Positions 24,502-33,669 of a stretch of DNA of 64,000 bases are shown here, piece after piece; position 1 is the stretch's first letter; every line of letters begins with the position of its first letter. The notes under the pieces were generated by a model. It ran no database searches, was not told the DNA's origin, and saw only the letters and a list, made by a program, of their open reading frames with translations. The DNA comes from Planctobacterium marinum (GTDB lineage Bacteria; Pseudomonadota; Gammaproteobacteria; Enterobacterales; Alteromonadaceae): positions 1,116,001 through 1,180,000 of the forward strand of contig NZ_AP027272.1 in assembly GCF_036322805.1 (NCBI RefSeq), in the 5' to 3' direction. Both the position numbers and the translations under genes were made by a program.

Positions 24502-26454
24502 TTATTTCTGGTTTTGTACATAGAGCTCGCCGTCGTAAAGCCCTTGAATGGTAAGCTTCTGGGAGGACAAGGCTTTGATATAGTCAATATGGTCTTGCTC
24601 AATCAATTGCCCCGGCACTAACAGCGGGATACCCGGAGGATAGGGGGTAACCAGGCCTGCTGCGATACGCCCGACGCTATCTTGCCATGGTATGGACTCT
24701 CGCTGACTAAAGAAGGCATCTGAAGGCAGCGTTACCAGGTTAATCGGAGGAATGGCCGCAGGTAGTGGGCTGCGGCGTTTGGATTTGTTCAAGGTTACGG
24801 CACCCGAATCCAGTTTTTTCAAGGCGTTGTACAGGCGCACGATCTTCGAACGCATGCCGCCTAAGGTAAGCAATACCAGTATTGTGCTGTGGGTGAACTT
24901 TTCTATCTCCAGGCCCACTTCGTCCATCAAAAAGCGATGAATTTCCTGGTTAGAATAATCCAAAGCAGAGATATCCAATAAAATCTTAAGCGGATCGTGA
25001 CCCATGTTGTCGCTGGCGAAATGACTAAATAATGAGGCAAAATCTGCCGCATCTAATATGCGGATTCGTTGAAATTGCTTAGCTTGTTGCCGTAACTGCC
25101 TGACATTATCCAGTAATTCGTTGAGTATCTTATAGCCTTCCATTTCCAGCTGTTTACGACATACATCCAGTGACGCAATGATCTGATACTTGGGTGAGGT
25201 ACTGGTGTGAATGCTATAAACCTCTTTGAAAAAGTCCTTGTCAAAATCCGGATCATTGACATGGATGTAAGAGGCTTGCGAAAAGGCCGACACCACTTTG
25301 TGAGCGGAGTGAGTAACGTAGTCGGCACCCGCCGCAATGGCAGAATAGTCTCGAAAAGCAGGGTGGAACAGAGAGTAGGCAAACCAGGCTTCATCAATAA
25401 AGACTTTTACGCCGCGTTGGTGAGCCAGCTCCACTACCTGTTTAATATCAGTCAGGATGCCGTCGTAAGTACAGCCGGTGAGTACGATTAATTTGGCGTT
25501 GGGATGCTCCTCTAACATCCTTTTAATTTGCGTCAAACCAGGTGGTGAGAAAATCCCGTATTCGGCATTGAGTTGACTGTCCAGATAAAGCGGCATAGCG
25601 CGTGCCTGAACAATGCCATAGTGTACAGACTTATGGCAGTTGCGGTCGACGATAACCTCATCACCTTCCCGTAACAGCGTTTGTAGAATAATCTTATTGG
25701 AAGTGGATGAACCATTGGTAACAAACCAGGAATGGCGCACTTCAAAGGTATTCGCGACAATTTCCTGTGCTCTACCGATGGCATGGGTGCTGTCCGATAA
25801 CGAGCCTAATGAGTCCACACTAACCGATAAATCGCTGACAAATACATTGCGTCCAAAAAAGCGGTAAAAGTCGCTGATAAAAGGCGAATTGCGAAAGCTG
25901 GCGCCACCGCTATGTCCTGGGGTGTGCCAGGAATCATTGGCCTCAACGGCATAATCTTTATAGGCGGTCCAGAAGGGCGTTTCACTGCGATCGTCAAAAT
26001 CGTTAATAACATAGCCTAAAATCGACTCTGGATCGGAAATGATTTCATTGCGATAGAAAAACGCTTCTACGCCTGAAGTCTGATCGATAATGTCCAGTCC
26101 TTTAATGGCATCCCCTAACACATAAACTGGCAGCTCTTTGCGAATGGCTTTGATAGCATCGATAACCACTGCGTTGTTTTCCAGTTTGCCTGTGTCTGTT
26201 TTAACGCTGACGCTTTCTGATTGCGGGCTTACTTCCCCGATGTGCACCTGGGTATCCCAGCTAAATATTACCGCTTGAATATCGCCATCGGTCTGGATTT
26301 GCTGCAACGCCTCGGCAACGGTAGGTGCAACTAAAACATCGATTTCAATATCATTGCGATCGAAATGCTCAATAGCGTTGCTGATATTGGTTTGGATTTG
26401 GCTCAGCAGTTCCGGGGCGTCTTCGATGATCAGAATAGATAATTTCGGTAGCAT
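24502..26454 (-). CDS. Orn/Lys/Arg-type PLP decarboxylase
   Basis: A 650-residue fold-type I PLP enzyme of the basic amino acid decarboxylase group. Residues 1-135 form the receiver-like wing domain. The PLP domain follows with HTPGHSGGASF, the TNGSSTSNK phosphate-binding segment, the IDEAWFAY cofactor Asp and THSAHKVVSAFSQ holding the Schiff-base Lys. A C-terminal domain (EIEKFTHSTILVLLTLGG, VTPYPPGIPLLVPGE-like) completes it. It is shorter than inducible LdcI or AdiA (over 700 residues). Substrate (lysine, ornithine or arginine) cannot be settled here. It would produce a polyamine or take part in acid resistance. It is a single gene. Confidence 0.85.
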   Translation of the reverse strand: MLPKLSILIIEDAPELLSQIQTNISNAIEHFDRNDIEIDVLVAPTVAEALQQIQTDGDIQAVIFSWDTQVHIGEVSPQSESVSVKTDTGKLENNAVVIDAIKAIRKELPVYVLGDAIKGLDIIDQTSGVEAFFYRNEIISDPESILGYVINDFDDRSETPFWTAYKDYAVEANDSWHTPGHSGGASFRNSPFISDFYRFFGRNVFVSDLSVSVDSLGSLSDSTHAIGRAQEIVANTFEVRHSWFVTNGSSTSNKIILQTLLREGDEVIVDRNCHKSVHYGIVQARAMPLYLDSQLNAEYGIFSPPGLTQIKRMLEEHPNAKLIVLTGCTYDGILTDIKQVVELAHQRGVKVFIDEAWFAYSLFHPAFRDYSAIAAGADYVTHSAHKVVSAFSQASYIHVNDPDFDKDFFKEVYSIHTSTSPKYQIIASLDVCRKQLEMEGYKILNELLDNVRQLRQQAKQFQRIRILDAADFASLFSHFASDNMGHDPLKILLDISALDYSNQEIHRFLMDEVGLEIEKFTHSTILVLLTLGGMRSKIVRLYNALKKLDSGAVTLNKSKRRSPLPAAIPPINLVTLPSDAFFSQRESIPWQDSVGRIAAGLVTPYPPGIPLLVPGQLIEQDHIDYIKALSSQKLTIQGLYDGELYVQNQK

Positions 26455-26538
26455 AATCAGGTGTAAAAGTTAGACATAAGCATGTTCGCCAGCATAGGGG
26501 CAATGTCGGGAACATGCAAAGTCAATCGACTGTTAAAA

Positions 26539-26889
26539 TTATTCAGACCACACCGCGTATTCATTACCTGCGGTGTCAGTGAAATGAAAACGTCGGCCAC
26601 CGGGAAAAGAGAAAATTGCTTTAATCACTGTGCCACCGGCCTGTTCGACAATAGCTTGGGTATTTTCCAGGTCTTCACTATACAGCACCAATAAAGGGCT
26701 TCCTGTGGCGGTTGAAACACATTGCTCGGAAGCGAAAAAGCCACCATCAATACCACGGGCAGTGAAACTAGAGTATCCCTCACCGTACTCAATAAACTCC
26801 CAGCCGAATACCTCTTTAAAAAAAGTTTTACTGGCAGCAATGTTTTGGGTGGGAATTTCGATGTAGTTGATATTATGGTGTCGGTCCAT
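26539..26889 (-). CDS. VOC-family (glyoxalase/bleomycin-resistance fold) protein
   Basis: A 116-residue protein with the two beta-alpha-beta-beta-beta modules of the vicinal oxygen chelate fold. It opens with INYIEIPTQNIAASKTFFKEVFGWEF and ends with RFHFTDTAGNEYAVWSE. The closest general type is the small YKL-like VOC protein of unknown substrate. No partner gene is evident. Confidence 0.85.
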   Translation of the reverse strand: MDRHHNINYIEIPTQNIAASKTFFKEVFGWEFIEYGEGYSSFTARGIDGGFFASEQCVSTATGSPLLVLYSEDLENTQAIVEQAGGTVIKAIFSFPGGRRFHFTDTAGNEYAVWSE

Positions 26890-26937
26890 AGGTTACTTAC
26901 CTGCTAAAATTTTTTAACCAGTTTAAGGCATACATAA

Positions 26938-27429
26938 CTGCAAAGCTATCAATCTCAAAAAGCCACTCTCTCTCATATATCTGTATTGCAATCCTGGTTT
27001 AGCAACGAAACAGAACTGCTAACTTGGGGAGGTCCCGGTTTGAAGTTTGATGTCAGTAGCGATGAATTCGCCCAGCAAATTAAACTATCAGAACTGGCCA
27101 GCTATGTATTATGTGAAGGGGATGAAGTACTGGCATTTGGCCAGTTTTATGTGCGCCTTGGCCGCCACCACTTTGGGCGTTTAGCAGTATCTCCGAAGCA
27201 CAGAGGTAAACGCCTTGCCTATCAGTTGCTATCCCTGCTGGCGCAACAAGCCACCAATGTGCAGACCGCCAACGGCTATTCGCTTTTTGTGCTATCTGAC
27301 AATAAACCTGCCATTCAAACATATCAAAATTGCGGCTTCGAATTTGCCGCCTATCCACAAGAGAAACCCGGTGGTCTAACCGATTGTTTGTATATGACGG
27401 CAGAAACGCTACATATCCCAACCCGGTAA
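26938..27429 (+). CDS. GNAT-family N-acetyltransferase, start codon unclear
   Basis: A GNAT-fold protein. HFGRLAVSPKHRGKRLAYQLLSLL is the acetyl-CoA binding motif, and NKPAIQTYQNCGFEF is the C-terminal motif. The only usual start is TTG at 26986. The frame is open back to 26938, and the upstream residues (SYQSQKATLSHISVLQ) look like the normal GNAT N-terminus (first strand and helix). No ATG, GTG or TTG exists in that stretch after the TAA at 26935; CTG at 26938 is the first possible start. Either a rare codon is used or the start has been lost. Substrate unknown. Confidence 0.72.
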   Translation: MQSYQSQKATLSHISVLQSWFSNETELLTWGGPGLKFDVSSDEFAQQIKLSELASYVLCEGDEVLAFGQFYVRLGRHHFGRLAVSPKHRGKRLAYQLLSLLAQQATNVQTANGYSLFVLSDNKPAIQTYQNCGFEFAAYPQEKPGGLTDCLYMTAETLHIPTR

Positions 27430-27464
27430 GCAGCTTCTTCTATCAACTACAACTGTTTTAACCC

Positions 27465-27507
27465 TGTTCGCGCGACCACTTTAGCGAACACCGCAAGTGT
27501 TCGAACA
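27465..27507. promoter_or_regulatory. Nested TGTTCG inverted repeats, probable enhancer for the sigma-54 regulator
   Basis: Half-sites TGTTCG at 27465, CGAACA at 27485, TGTTCG at 27498 and CGAACA at 27502. They form CGAACAC-N5-GTGTTCG (27485-27503) and the perfect palindrome TGTTCGAACA (27498-27507). They lie 45-90 bp upstream of the -24 element, a usual place for an NtrC-type activator. Confidence 0.6.
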
Positions 27508-27552
27508 TTTAATGTGATTTAAAAAGTTAAATAAAATCAATGGCTTATTATT

Positions 27553-27567
27553 TGGCCTTGTTTTTGC
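27553..27567 (+). promoter_or_regulatory. Sigma-54 promoter of the efflux operon
   Basis: TGGCCTTGTTTTTGC has GG at 27554-27555 and GC at 27566-27567, the exact -24/-12 spacing, with a T-rich middle. The predicted transcript begins near 27579, about 50 nt before the chosen adaptor start. A sigma-54 activator is encoded in the same cluster. Confidence 0.7.
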
Positions 27568-27630
27568 TTTATTGACATAAAGCAACCTTTGCGCTGCATG
27601 GTCAGTGCTGAAAAATCAAGGACTTCCTGG

Positions 27631-28905
27631 ATGTTAAGAGATACTTCCGGTCAAGATACAGTATTAGAAACCAGCGTTTCGCCAAAACGTAAATATGCCA
27701 TCATCGCCCTGTTAATGTTAGCCGTGCTGGTGGCTTTGACGGCAAGTATGTTGAAGTTTAATCGACTATTTGCCTCAGATATGTCAATTGATACCGAACG
27801 ATTGCGCTTTGCCCAGGTGACAAGAGGCGACTTGCTGCGCGATATTGCGGTGCAGGGAAGGGTTGTTGCCGCCAATAGCCCCACTTTGTACGCCAACTCC
27901 GGGGGCATTGTATCCCTGCATGTTAAAGCGGGGGATACAGTAGACGCTGAACAGGTATTGGCAGTAGTGGAGAGTCCGGAACTAAAAAATCAGCTGGCGC
28001 AGGAACTGGCTACCCTTGAACAGTTAAAGCTGCAAGTGGGGCGTCAGGACATTCAGATTAAAAGTGCCAGACTCAATAACCGTCAGGCCATAGAAGTTGC
28101 GGAAGTGGAGTTAGAGTCGGCACAAGTGGAAAAACAGCGAGCCGAGATCAGTGTTGCCGACTCATTGATCAGTCAACGGGAATTTGAGCAGAAAACCGCA
28201 GAGTTTAAACGCGCTTCTCTGGTACACAAACACGCCACAGAAAACTATGCAATCCAGGAAGAAAACATGGCGCTGGAGCTCCGGGGCATGCAATCGCAAT
28301 TGGCGCGGCAACAACATGTGGTGCACGAGCTGCATCGCCAGATTGCGCAATTGACTTTGAAGGCACCTACCGGTGGCGTGATTGGTAGTGTCTATGTGCG
28401 AGAAAAAGACAATGTCTCGGCCAATAGCGCGTTGATCACCGTGGTGGATTTAAGTGTCCTGGAGATTGAAGCCGCTATCCCGGAAAACTTTGCCGACGAC
28501 ATGGGAGTAGGACTGGCAGCCATGATCAACGTAAACGGCGTGGAGTTGGCCGGACAGCTTGTGGCCATATCCCCAGAAGTGAGCAATGGGCAAGTGGAAG
28601 GGCGTATTCGTTTTAATGAACAAGCCGCTCAGCAGTTGCGACAAAATCAGCGAGTCAATGCCCGTATTCTGATCGAGTCCAAACACAATGTTCTCAAAAT
28701 CCAGCGCGGCGAGTTTTTAGAGTCCGGCGGCAGCCGAATAGCCTATCGGGTGGAGCAGGATAACGCCCACCGACAAAGCGTGCAGTTTGGCGCGCGCAGT
28801 ATCACCGAAGTGGAAGTGTTATCTGGTTTGCAAGAGGGCGACACCATCATCATTTCCAATATCAGTCAGTTCAGAGAGCAGAGCCAGCTTTATTTGATTA
28901 ATTAG
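27631..28905 (+). CDS. Periplasmic adaptor (HlyD/MacA-like) of an ABC transporter
   Basis: A 424-residue membrane-fusion protein. The start at 27631 (MLRDTSGQD) follows AAGGA and suits the family; the frame extends 42 nt upstream. One transmembrane helix lies at about residues 20-42. A lipoyl half-motif (SGGIVSLHVKAGDTVDAEQVLAVVESPEL), a long coiled coil (about 105-225) and the second lipoyl half (LTLKAPTGGVIGSVYVREKDNV) follow, then the beta-barrel. It would link inner-membrane permeases to an outer-membrane channel not encoded here. It is the first gene behind the sigma-54 promoter. Confidence 0.88.
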   Translation: MLRDTSGQDTVLETSVSPKRKYAIIALLMLAVLVALTASMLKFNRLFASDMSIDTERLRFAQVTRGDLLRDIAVQGRVVAANSPTLYANSGGIVSLHVKAGDTVDAEQVLAVVESPELKNQLAQELATLEQLKLQVGRQDIQIKSARLNNRQAIEVAEVELESAQVEKQRAEISVADSLISQREFEQKTAEFKRASLVHKHATENYAIQEENMALELRGMQSQLARQQHVVHELHRQIAQLTLKAPTGGVIGSVYVREKDNVSANSALITVVDLSVLEIEAAIPENFADDMGVGLAAMINVNGVELAGQLVAISPEVSNGQVEGRIRFNEQAAQQLRQNQRVNARILIESKHNVLKIQRGEFLESGGSRIAYRVEQDNAHRQSVQFGARSITEVEVLSGLQEGDTIIISNISQFREQSQLYLIN

Positions 28906-28945
28906 TTGGCAAGCTAGAAGACACCTATTATTACGAGGAAGCATC

Positions 28946-29647
28946 ATGTTAAAAATGGAAAATGTCAGCAAGATATACCGTACCGACCTCATAGAAACTC
29001 ATGCATTGCGCAAGGTTGACTTGCATATCAAAGCAGGGGAATTTGTGGCGATAACTGGCCCGTCAGGCTCGGGAAAAACCACGTTTTTAAACATAACCGG
29101 TTTACTGGAAACCTTTGAAGAGGGCAACTATTACCTGGATGGTCAAAACGTGCAGGGCATGTCTGACAACCAGTTATCCGATCTGCGTAACGAGAAAATA
29201 GGCTTTATTTTTCAAAGCTTTAATTTATTACCTGACTTGCCCCTTTATCAGAATATTGAAATTCCGCTGCGTTACCGCGGGTTAGCCCAAGCAGACAGAA
29301 AACAACGGGTTGAACAAGCGCTGGAAACCGTCGGGTTGGCATCAAGAGCTAAGCATCTTCCCACCCAGTTATCGGGTGGCCAACAACAAAGGGTGGCGAT
29401 TGCCCGAGCCATTGCGGGAGAGCCAAAGTTTTTGCTTGCCGATGAGCCCACCGGAAATCTGGACTCATTGATGGCACAACAAGTGATGGAGCTTCTGGAG
29501 AAAATAAATCAAAGCGGCACCACTATTATCATGGTAACCCACGACGATAAACTGGCCAGACGCGCCCATCGAAATATCCAAATATTCGACGGTCAGGTTA
29601 GCGACATTGAATACAGTGTTACCGATGAAGTCGTCAAAAGTGCCTAG
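28946..29647 (+). CDS. ABC transporter ATPase, MacB/LolD type
   Basis: A 233-residue nucleotide-binding subunit. Walker A GPSGSGKTT lies near residue 40, the Q-loop in FIFQSFNLLPDLPLYQN, the signature LSGGQQQRVAIARAIAG, Walker B FLLADEPTGNLDS and the switch His in MVTHDD. The pattern fits the type VII group (MacB, LolD, FtsE). GAGGAAG precedes the ATG, 40 bp after the adaptor gene. It powers the two FtsX-type permeases behind it. Confidence 0.93.
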   Translation: MLKMENVSKIYRTDLIETHALRKVDLHIKAGEFVAITGPSGSGKTTFLNITGLLETFEEGNYYLDGQNVQGMSDNQLSDLRNEKIGFIFQSFNLLPDLPLYQNIEIPLRYRGLAQADRKQRVEQALETVGLASRAKHLPTQLSGGQQQRVAIARAIAGEPKFLLADEPTGNLDSLMAQQVMELLEKINQSGTTIIMVTHDDKLARRAHRNIQIFDGQVSDIEYSVTDEVVKSA

Positions 29648-29656
29648 GAGAGTTGG

Positions 29657-31015
29657 ATGTTCAGATATAACTTAACGCTGGCACTGGCAAGCTTACAACA
29701 GCGACCAGGATTAACCTTTTTAGTCATATTGACTATCGCCATAGGGCTTAGCCTGTATACCACGGTGCAAACCATGGCGTATCACAGTAGCAGCGTGCCC
29801 GTCGCCCATAAAAGTATGAATCTTTTTTCGGTACAAATGGACAATCGCGAGCTGGCGGCAGAGCTTATTACCGAGCAGATGCGGATGGTGAACAGCACCT
29901 ATAAAGACGCCATGAATCTTCGCCAGTGGCAGCTAGACGGAGTGACTTCCTCAATTAACTGGAACAGCAATGGCGTGATTAATGTTGAAGATAACCGCGT
30001 GCCTGCCATTCGCTCCGAAATTCTGGCAACAGATAGCCAGTTCTTCACTATGTTTGAGACGCCGTTTTTGTTTGGCAGTGGCTGGAGTCCATCAGAGGAT
30101 CGCAATAGCGCTGCCGTTATTGTTTTAAGCCGAGCCATGAACGACAGGTTATTTGGCGGCGAAAACAGTGTTGGCAAAATACTGCGGATAAATACCTTGA
30201 ACCTCAAGGTTGTAGGTGTGATGGCGGACTGGACCATTACCCGACGCTTTTATGACCGCAGTTTTATGCCGGGCTATTTGCACGAGTTTTTTGTCCCGTT
30301 TCAGTTCGCGCTAGACAATGATCTACCGCGTAACGCCAATTTTAATTGTTGGTCTACTGAGGCACAACAAGCGGGTCAATTTCGCACTCAAAATCTGCAG
30401 CAATTGCTTAGTTCAGAATGTACCTGGGTGAGTCTTTGGGCAGAAATTCCCGACCGCAGTGTCGAGGCATATCGCGCTCAAGTGGGCAATTATATCGCTG
30501 CTCAAAAAGAGCTGGGGCGCTTTCCCAGAGAGCCACAATATTATGTGACAGATCTTCAGCACCAGGTCAATTATCACGGCAGTCGCAACGGTTACATCAA
30601 TACCTTGAAAATGATTTCGCTGCTGTTTTTTGCAGTATGTCTGCTCAATGCTGTGAGCATTTTGTTGGCTAAATTTATTCGTCGCAGCCGTGAAGTGAGT
30701 TTGCGCAGGGCGCTGGGTGCCAGAAAATCCACCATTATTTATCAATATGTATTGGAGGTGAGTTTACTCGGGGCGATGGGCGGTATGCTGGGCATATTGC
30801 TCTCAAAAGTCGGTCTTTGGGGCATGCTAAATATCCGTCTTTATGCCGTGGATTATACGGTGACCGCTGAGAGTATCGCGCACCAGTATCAGCTCAATTG
30901 GTTGCTAATCGGCGAAGCGTTCTTTACCAGCATTGTGTGTGCATTGGTGGTCAGCATGTATCCCATTTGGCGAGTTTGTAATATTTCTCCAGCTACTCAA
31001 CTTAAAGCAGAATAG
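29657..31015 (+). CDS. FtsX/MacB-like ABC permease 1
   Basis: A 452-residue permease. One N-terminal helix is followed by a periplasmic MacB_PCD-like domain of some 270 residues, then three C-terminal helices of the FtsX domain. The conserved coupling segment RRSREVSLRRALGARKSTII lies before the penultimate helices. It starts 9 bp after the ATPase gene with GGAGAG upstream. It differs in length from permease 2, so the transporter is probably a heterodimer. Confidence 0.88.
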   Translation: MFRYNLTLALASLQQRPGLTFLVILTIAIGLSLYTTVQTMAYHSSSVPVAHKSMNLFSVQMDNRELAAELITEQMRMVNSTYKDAMNLRQWQLDGVTSSINWNSNGVINVEDNRVPAIRSEILATDSQFFTMFETPFLFGSGWSPSEDRNSAAVIVLSRAMNDRLFGGENSVGKILRINTLNLKVVGVMADWTITRRFYDRSFMPGYLHEFFVPFQFALDNDLPRNANFNCWSTEAQQAGQFRTQNLQQLLSSECTWVSLWAEIPDRSVEAYRAQVGNYIAAQKELGRFPREPQYYVTDLQHQVNYHGSRNGYINTLKMISLLFFAVCLLNAVSILLAKFIRRSREVSLRRALGARKSTIIYQYVLEVSLLGAMGGMLGILLSKVGLWGMLNIRLYAVDYTVTAESIAHQYQLNWLLIGEAFFTSIVCALVVSMYPIWRVCNISPATQLKAE

Positions 31016-31026
31016 GAGCGAATGAC

Positions 31027-32232
31027 ATGGAGATCAAAGCGATTTTATTGAGCCTGAAACACAATAAGTTCATGGCGTTTATCATGGTATTGCAGATTGC
31101 CTTTACCATGGCGGTACTCAGTGTGTCGGTATTTCTGGCGGCGACCACGCTGAAAGAGTGGAATCTTCCCTCGGGTATCCCCCACAATGACATCATTCGC
31201 GTCACGCCGCGTTTTTATGACGACAGCGTCAATGTTGCCGCTGCGGTTATAGATGATCTTGAGCGACTAAAAACCGTGCCCGGTGTTGTGGCTGTGACCC
31301 CTTCTGATCAGGTCCCCTTTGCCGCTGAAGATGTTCGAGAGGTTTTTCTTGATACTAACGAAGAAGCCCAAGCATATCAGACCAATATTTTTAGTGCTGA
31401 TGAACAATTAATGGCGGTGCTTGATTTGAACCTGGTCGCCGGTCGTGCGTTTACCTTTTCAGATGTGGTGACTGAGGCCAACACGCCTGCGGGTGTAGTG
31501 ATGGTGAGTGAGTCGATGGCATCGGCGCTGTTTCCCGATGACAATGCGCTGGACAAAACCCTGTGGTTAAATAAAGGTCGAGACCCGGTGAAAATCGTTG
31601 GCATTTATAGTGATTTCATGAACGGGGAAACTTTAAATTATTTCGGCAAGTCTTATCAAACCATGATTATAGCGCGCTCGGTGTGGCAGTTTGGTGCCGA
31701 GCCCCACTATCTGATCCGCATGGAGTCGGGCAGCGCAGCGCAGCAATTGGAGGATATTGCCACCGTGTTTTATCGCGATCAGGGACGCTATTTGGCACAA
31801 TATGAAGTACTTTCCCGTATTCAAAAACGCATGTATGACGGACGTGGCAGTCGGGCCTTAACCTTTTTGGTGATCAGTCTGGTATTGGTTTTGATCACTT
31901 CCTTTGGTATTGCCGGGTTTACCTCTTTTCAGGTCAATCAACGACGTAAGCAGATTGGCACGAGGCGGGCACTGGGTGCCAGAAAAAGCGACATCATGGC
32001 GTACATTTTGACGGAAAATAGTATTATCACCCTGTTTGGGCTTTTTGTAGGGACCATAGTCACCCTGGTGTTCAGTTTTGAGTTATCCGTGATTGAGCGA
32101 CAAAATATCTTAGATGTGGTGTTGTTGTTGGGCATCGCTTTATTATTGTGGGCCATTAATATTGTGGCGGTATGGATACCGGGCCGAAGAGCCGTTAGAG
32201 TGCCGCCTGCTATCGTGACCCGTGGCGCGTGA
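31027..32232 (+). CDS. FtsX/MacB-like ABC permease 2
   Basis: A 401-residue partner with the same plan: N-terminal helix, periplasmic domain, three C-terminal helices. QIGTRRALGARKSDIMAYI marks the FtsX coupling region. AGGAG precedes the ATG, 11 bp after permease 1. MacB-type systems expel peptides, toxins or lipids by mechanotransmission; the cargo here is unknown. Confidence 0.88.
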   Translation: MEIKAILLSLKHNKFMAFIMVLQIAFTMAVLSVSVFLAATTLKEWNLPSGIPHNDIIRVTPRFYDDSVNVAAAVIDDLERLKTVPGVVAVTPSDQVPFAAEDVREVFLDTNEEAQAYQTNIFSADEQLMAVLDLNLVAGRAFTFSDVVTEANTPAGVVMVSESMASALFPDDNALDKTLWLNKGRDPVKIVGIYSDFMNGETLNYFGKSYQTMIIARSVWQFGAEPHYLIRMESGSAAQQLEDIATVFYRDQGRYLAQYEVLSRIQKRMYDGRGSRALTFLVISLVLVLITSFGIAGFTSFQVNQRRKQIGTRRALGARKSDIMAYILTENSIITLFGLFVGTIVTLVFSFELSVIERQNILDVVLLLGIALLLWAINIVAVWIPGRRAVRVPPAIVTRGA

Positions 32233-32257
32233 CAGTATTGTTTGAATGAGTGTTTTA

Positions 32258-32283
32258 GCGGCCAGAATGTATAATCTGGCCGC
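32258..32283. repeat. Perfect 9-bp hairpin between transporter and regulator genes
   Basis: GCGGCCAGA (32258-32266) pairs with TCTGGCCGC (32275-32283) around an 8-nt AT loop. No T run follows, so it is not a standard terminator. It may slow read-through or protect the mRNA end. Confidence 0.6.
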
Positions 32284-32322
32284 CAACGTGAATCCGGGCA
32301 ACAGGTTAATTAAGGAGTATCA

Positions 32323-33666
32323 ATGCAAGCCAAAGTATTAGTCATAGATGACAATGCCGATGTTGCTCAGGCCATCCGAGTTTTATTGCACCTTAATCAA
32401 ATTGAAACTCAACATGCCGCGACACCTGAAGCGGGATTGCAGGCACTGCAAACAAGTCATTTTGATTTGGTGATCCAGGACATGAACTTCACCAAAAACC
32501 ACACTTGTGGTGAAGAGGGGATTATCCTGTTTCAGCAAATACGCGAAAATTTCGCCGACCTGCCCATTATTCTTATTACCGCCTGGACGAGTTTAGAAAC
32601 GGCGGTGCAACTGGTTAAATCCGGTGCCAGTGATTACCTGAGTAAACCCTGGGATGATGACAAGCTGCTCACTACTATTAATAACCTGCTGGAACTGTCG
32701 CAATTGCAGCAGGTGCAAAAACAAAGTGCCGTTGAACGCTTAAACCAGCGTGAAGCCTTACACGGCAAGTTCGATCTTTGTAGTATTTGTTATCAGAGCG
32801 ATGCGATGGCGCAGTTGCTCAAAATCACCACGCAGGTAGCCAACTCCGATGTATCCGTTCTGGTGACAGGGCCCAATGGCGCAGGTAAGGAGAAAATTGC
32901 TGAAATTCTACAGGCAAACTCCCCTTACAAAAACGGACCTTTTGTGAAAGTGAATGTTGGTGCATTAACGCCTGAATTGATGGCGGCAGAATTATTTGGC
33001 GCGGAAGCAGGTGCTTATACCGGTATCAACGAGCGCCGCAAGGGACGCTTTGAGCTGGCAGATGGCGGTACTTTGTTTCTGGATGAAATAGGAAACCTGA
33101 CCATGGATGGCCAAATTAAGTTATTGCGGGTGCTGGAAACCGGGGAGTTCCAGCGATTAGGTGGCAATGAGGACATTAAGGTGAATGTGCGCATTATCAG
33201 CGCCACCAATAGCGATTTACCTGCGGCAATAACGCAAGGCACATTCCGCGAGGATTTGTATTATCGGCTTAATGTTATCGAACTCAACTTGCCACCACTA
33301 CAGCAAAGAAAATCAGATATTCTGCCGTTGGCAAAACGCTTTTTAGAGGATAAAGCACAGCTTTCTGCTGATGCCCAGGCGGCACTAAAACAGTATGCCT
33401 GGCCCGGCAATGTCAGGGAGTTAAAAAACGTTATGCGCCGGGCGGCGCTATTGTGCCAGGATAAGGTGATCCAGATTTCTGATCTTGGACTGGATATCAA
33501 GCTTGAAGATGTTATCCAACCTCGCCAAGACGATGAATTAAATGCCGACGATATCCGTCGGGCGATTGAAGAATCGGGCGGGGTTATCGCTGATGCTGCG
33601 CGCTTGTTGGGGCTGGGGCGCTCGGCGCTATACCGGCGCATGAAAAAGTTCGGAATCGACGCATAA
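32323..33666 (+). CDS. Sigma-54-dependent response regulator (NtrC family)
   Basis: A 447-residue activator. The receiver has Asp10/Asp11, phospho-acceptor Asp53 (LVIQDMNF) and the Lys in YLSKPW. The AAA+ domain holds Walker A GPNGAGKE, the sigma-54 loop GAYTG (Tyr for the usual Phe of GAFTG), Walker B GGTLFLDEIGN and the R-finger region. The C-terminal Fis-type HTH reads ADAARLLGLGRSALYRRMKKFG. AAGGAG lies just before the ATG. The kinase gene starts 3 bp after its stop. It probably activates the -24/-12 promoter before the adaptor gene. Confidence 0.92.
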   Translation: MQAKVLVIDDNADVAQAIRVLLHLNQIETQHAATPEAGLQALQTSHFDLVIQDMNFTKNHTCGEEGIILFQQIRENFADLPIILITAWTSLETAVQLVKSGASDYLSKPWDDDKLLTTINNLLELSQLQQVQKQSAVERLNQREALHGKFDLCSICYQSDAMAQLLKITTQVANSDVSVLVTGPNGAGKEKIAEILQANSPYKNGPFVKVNVGALTPELMAAELFGAEAGAYTGINERRKGRFELADGGTLFLDEIGNLTMDGQIKLLRVLETGEFQRLGGNEDIKVNVRIISATNSDLPAAITQGTFREDLYYRLNVIELNLPPLQQRKSDILPLAKRFLEDKAQLSADAQAALKQYAWPGNVRELKNVMRRAALLCQDKVIQISDLGLDIKLEDVIQPRQDDELNADDIRRAIEESGGVIADAARLLGLGRSALYRRMKKFGIDA

Positions 33667-33669
33667 TCT

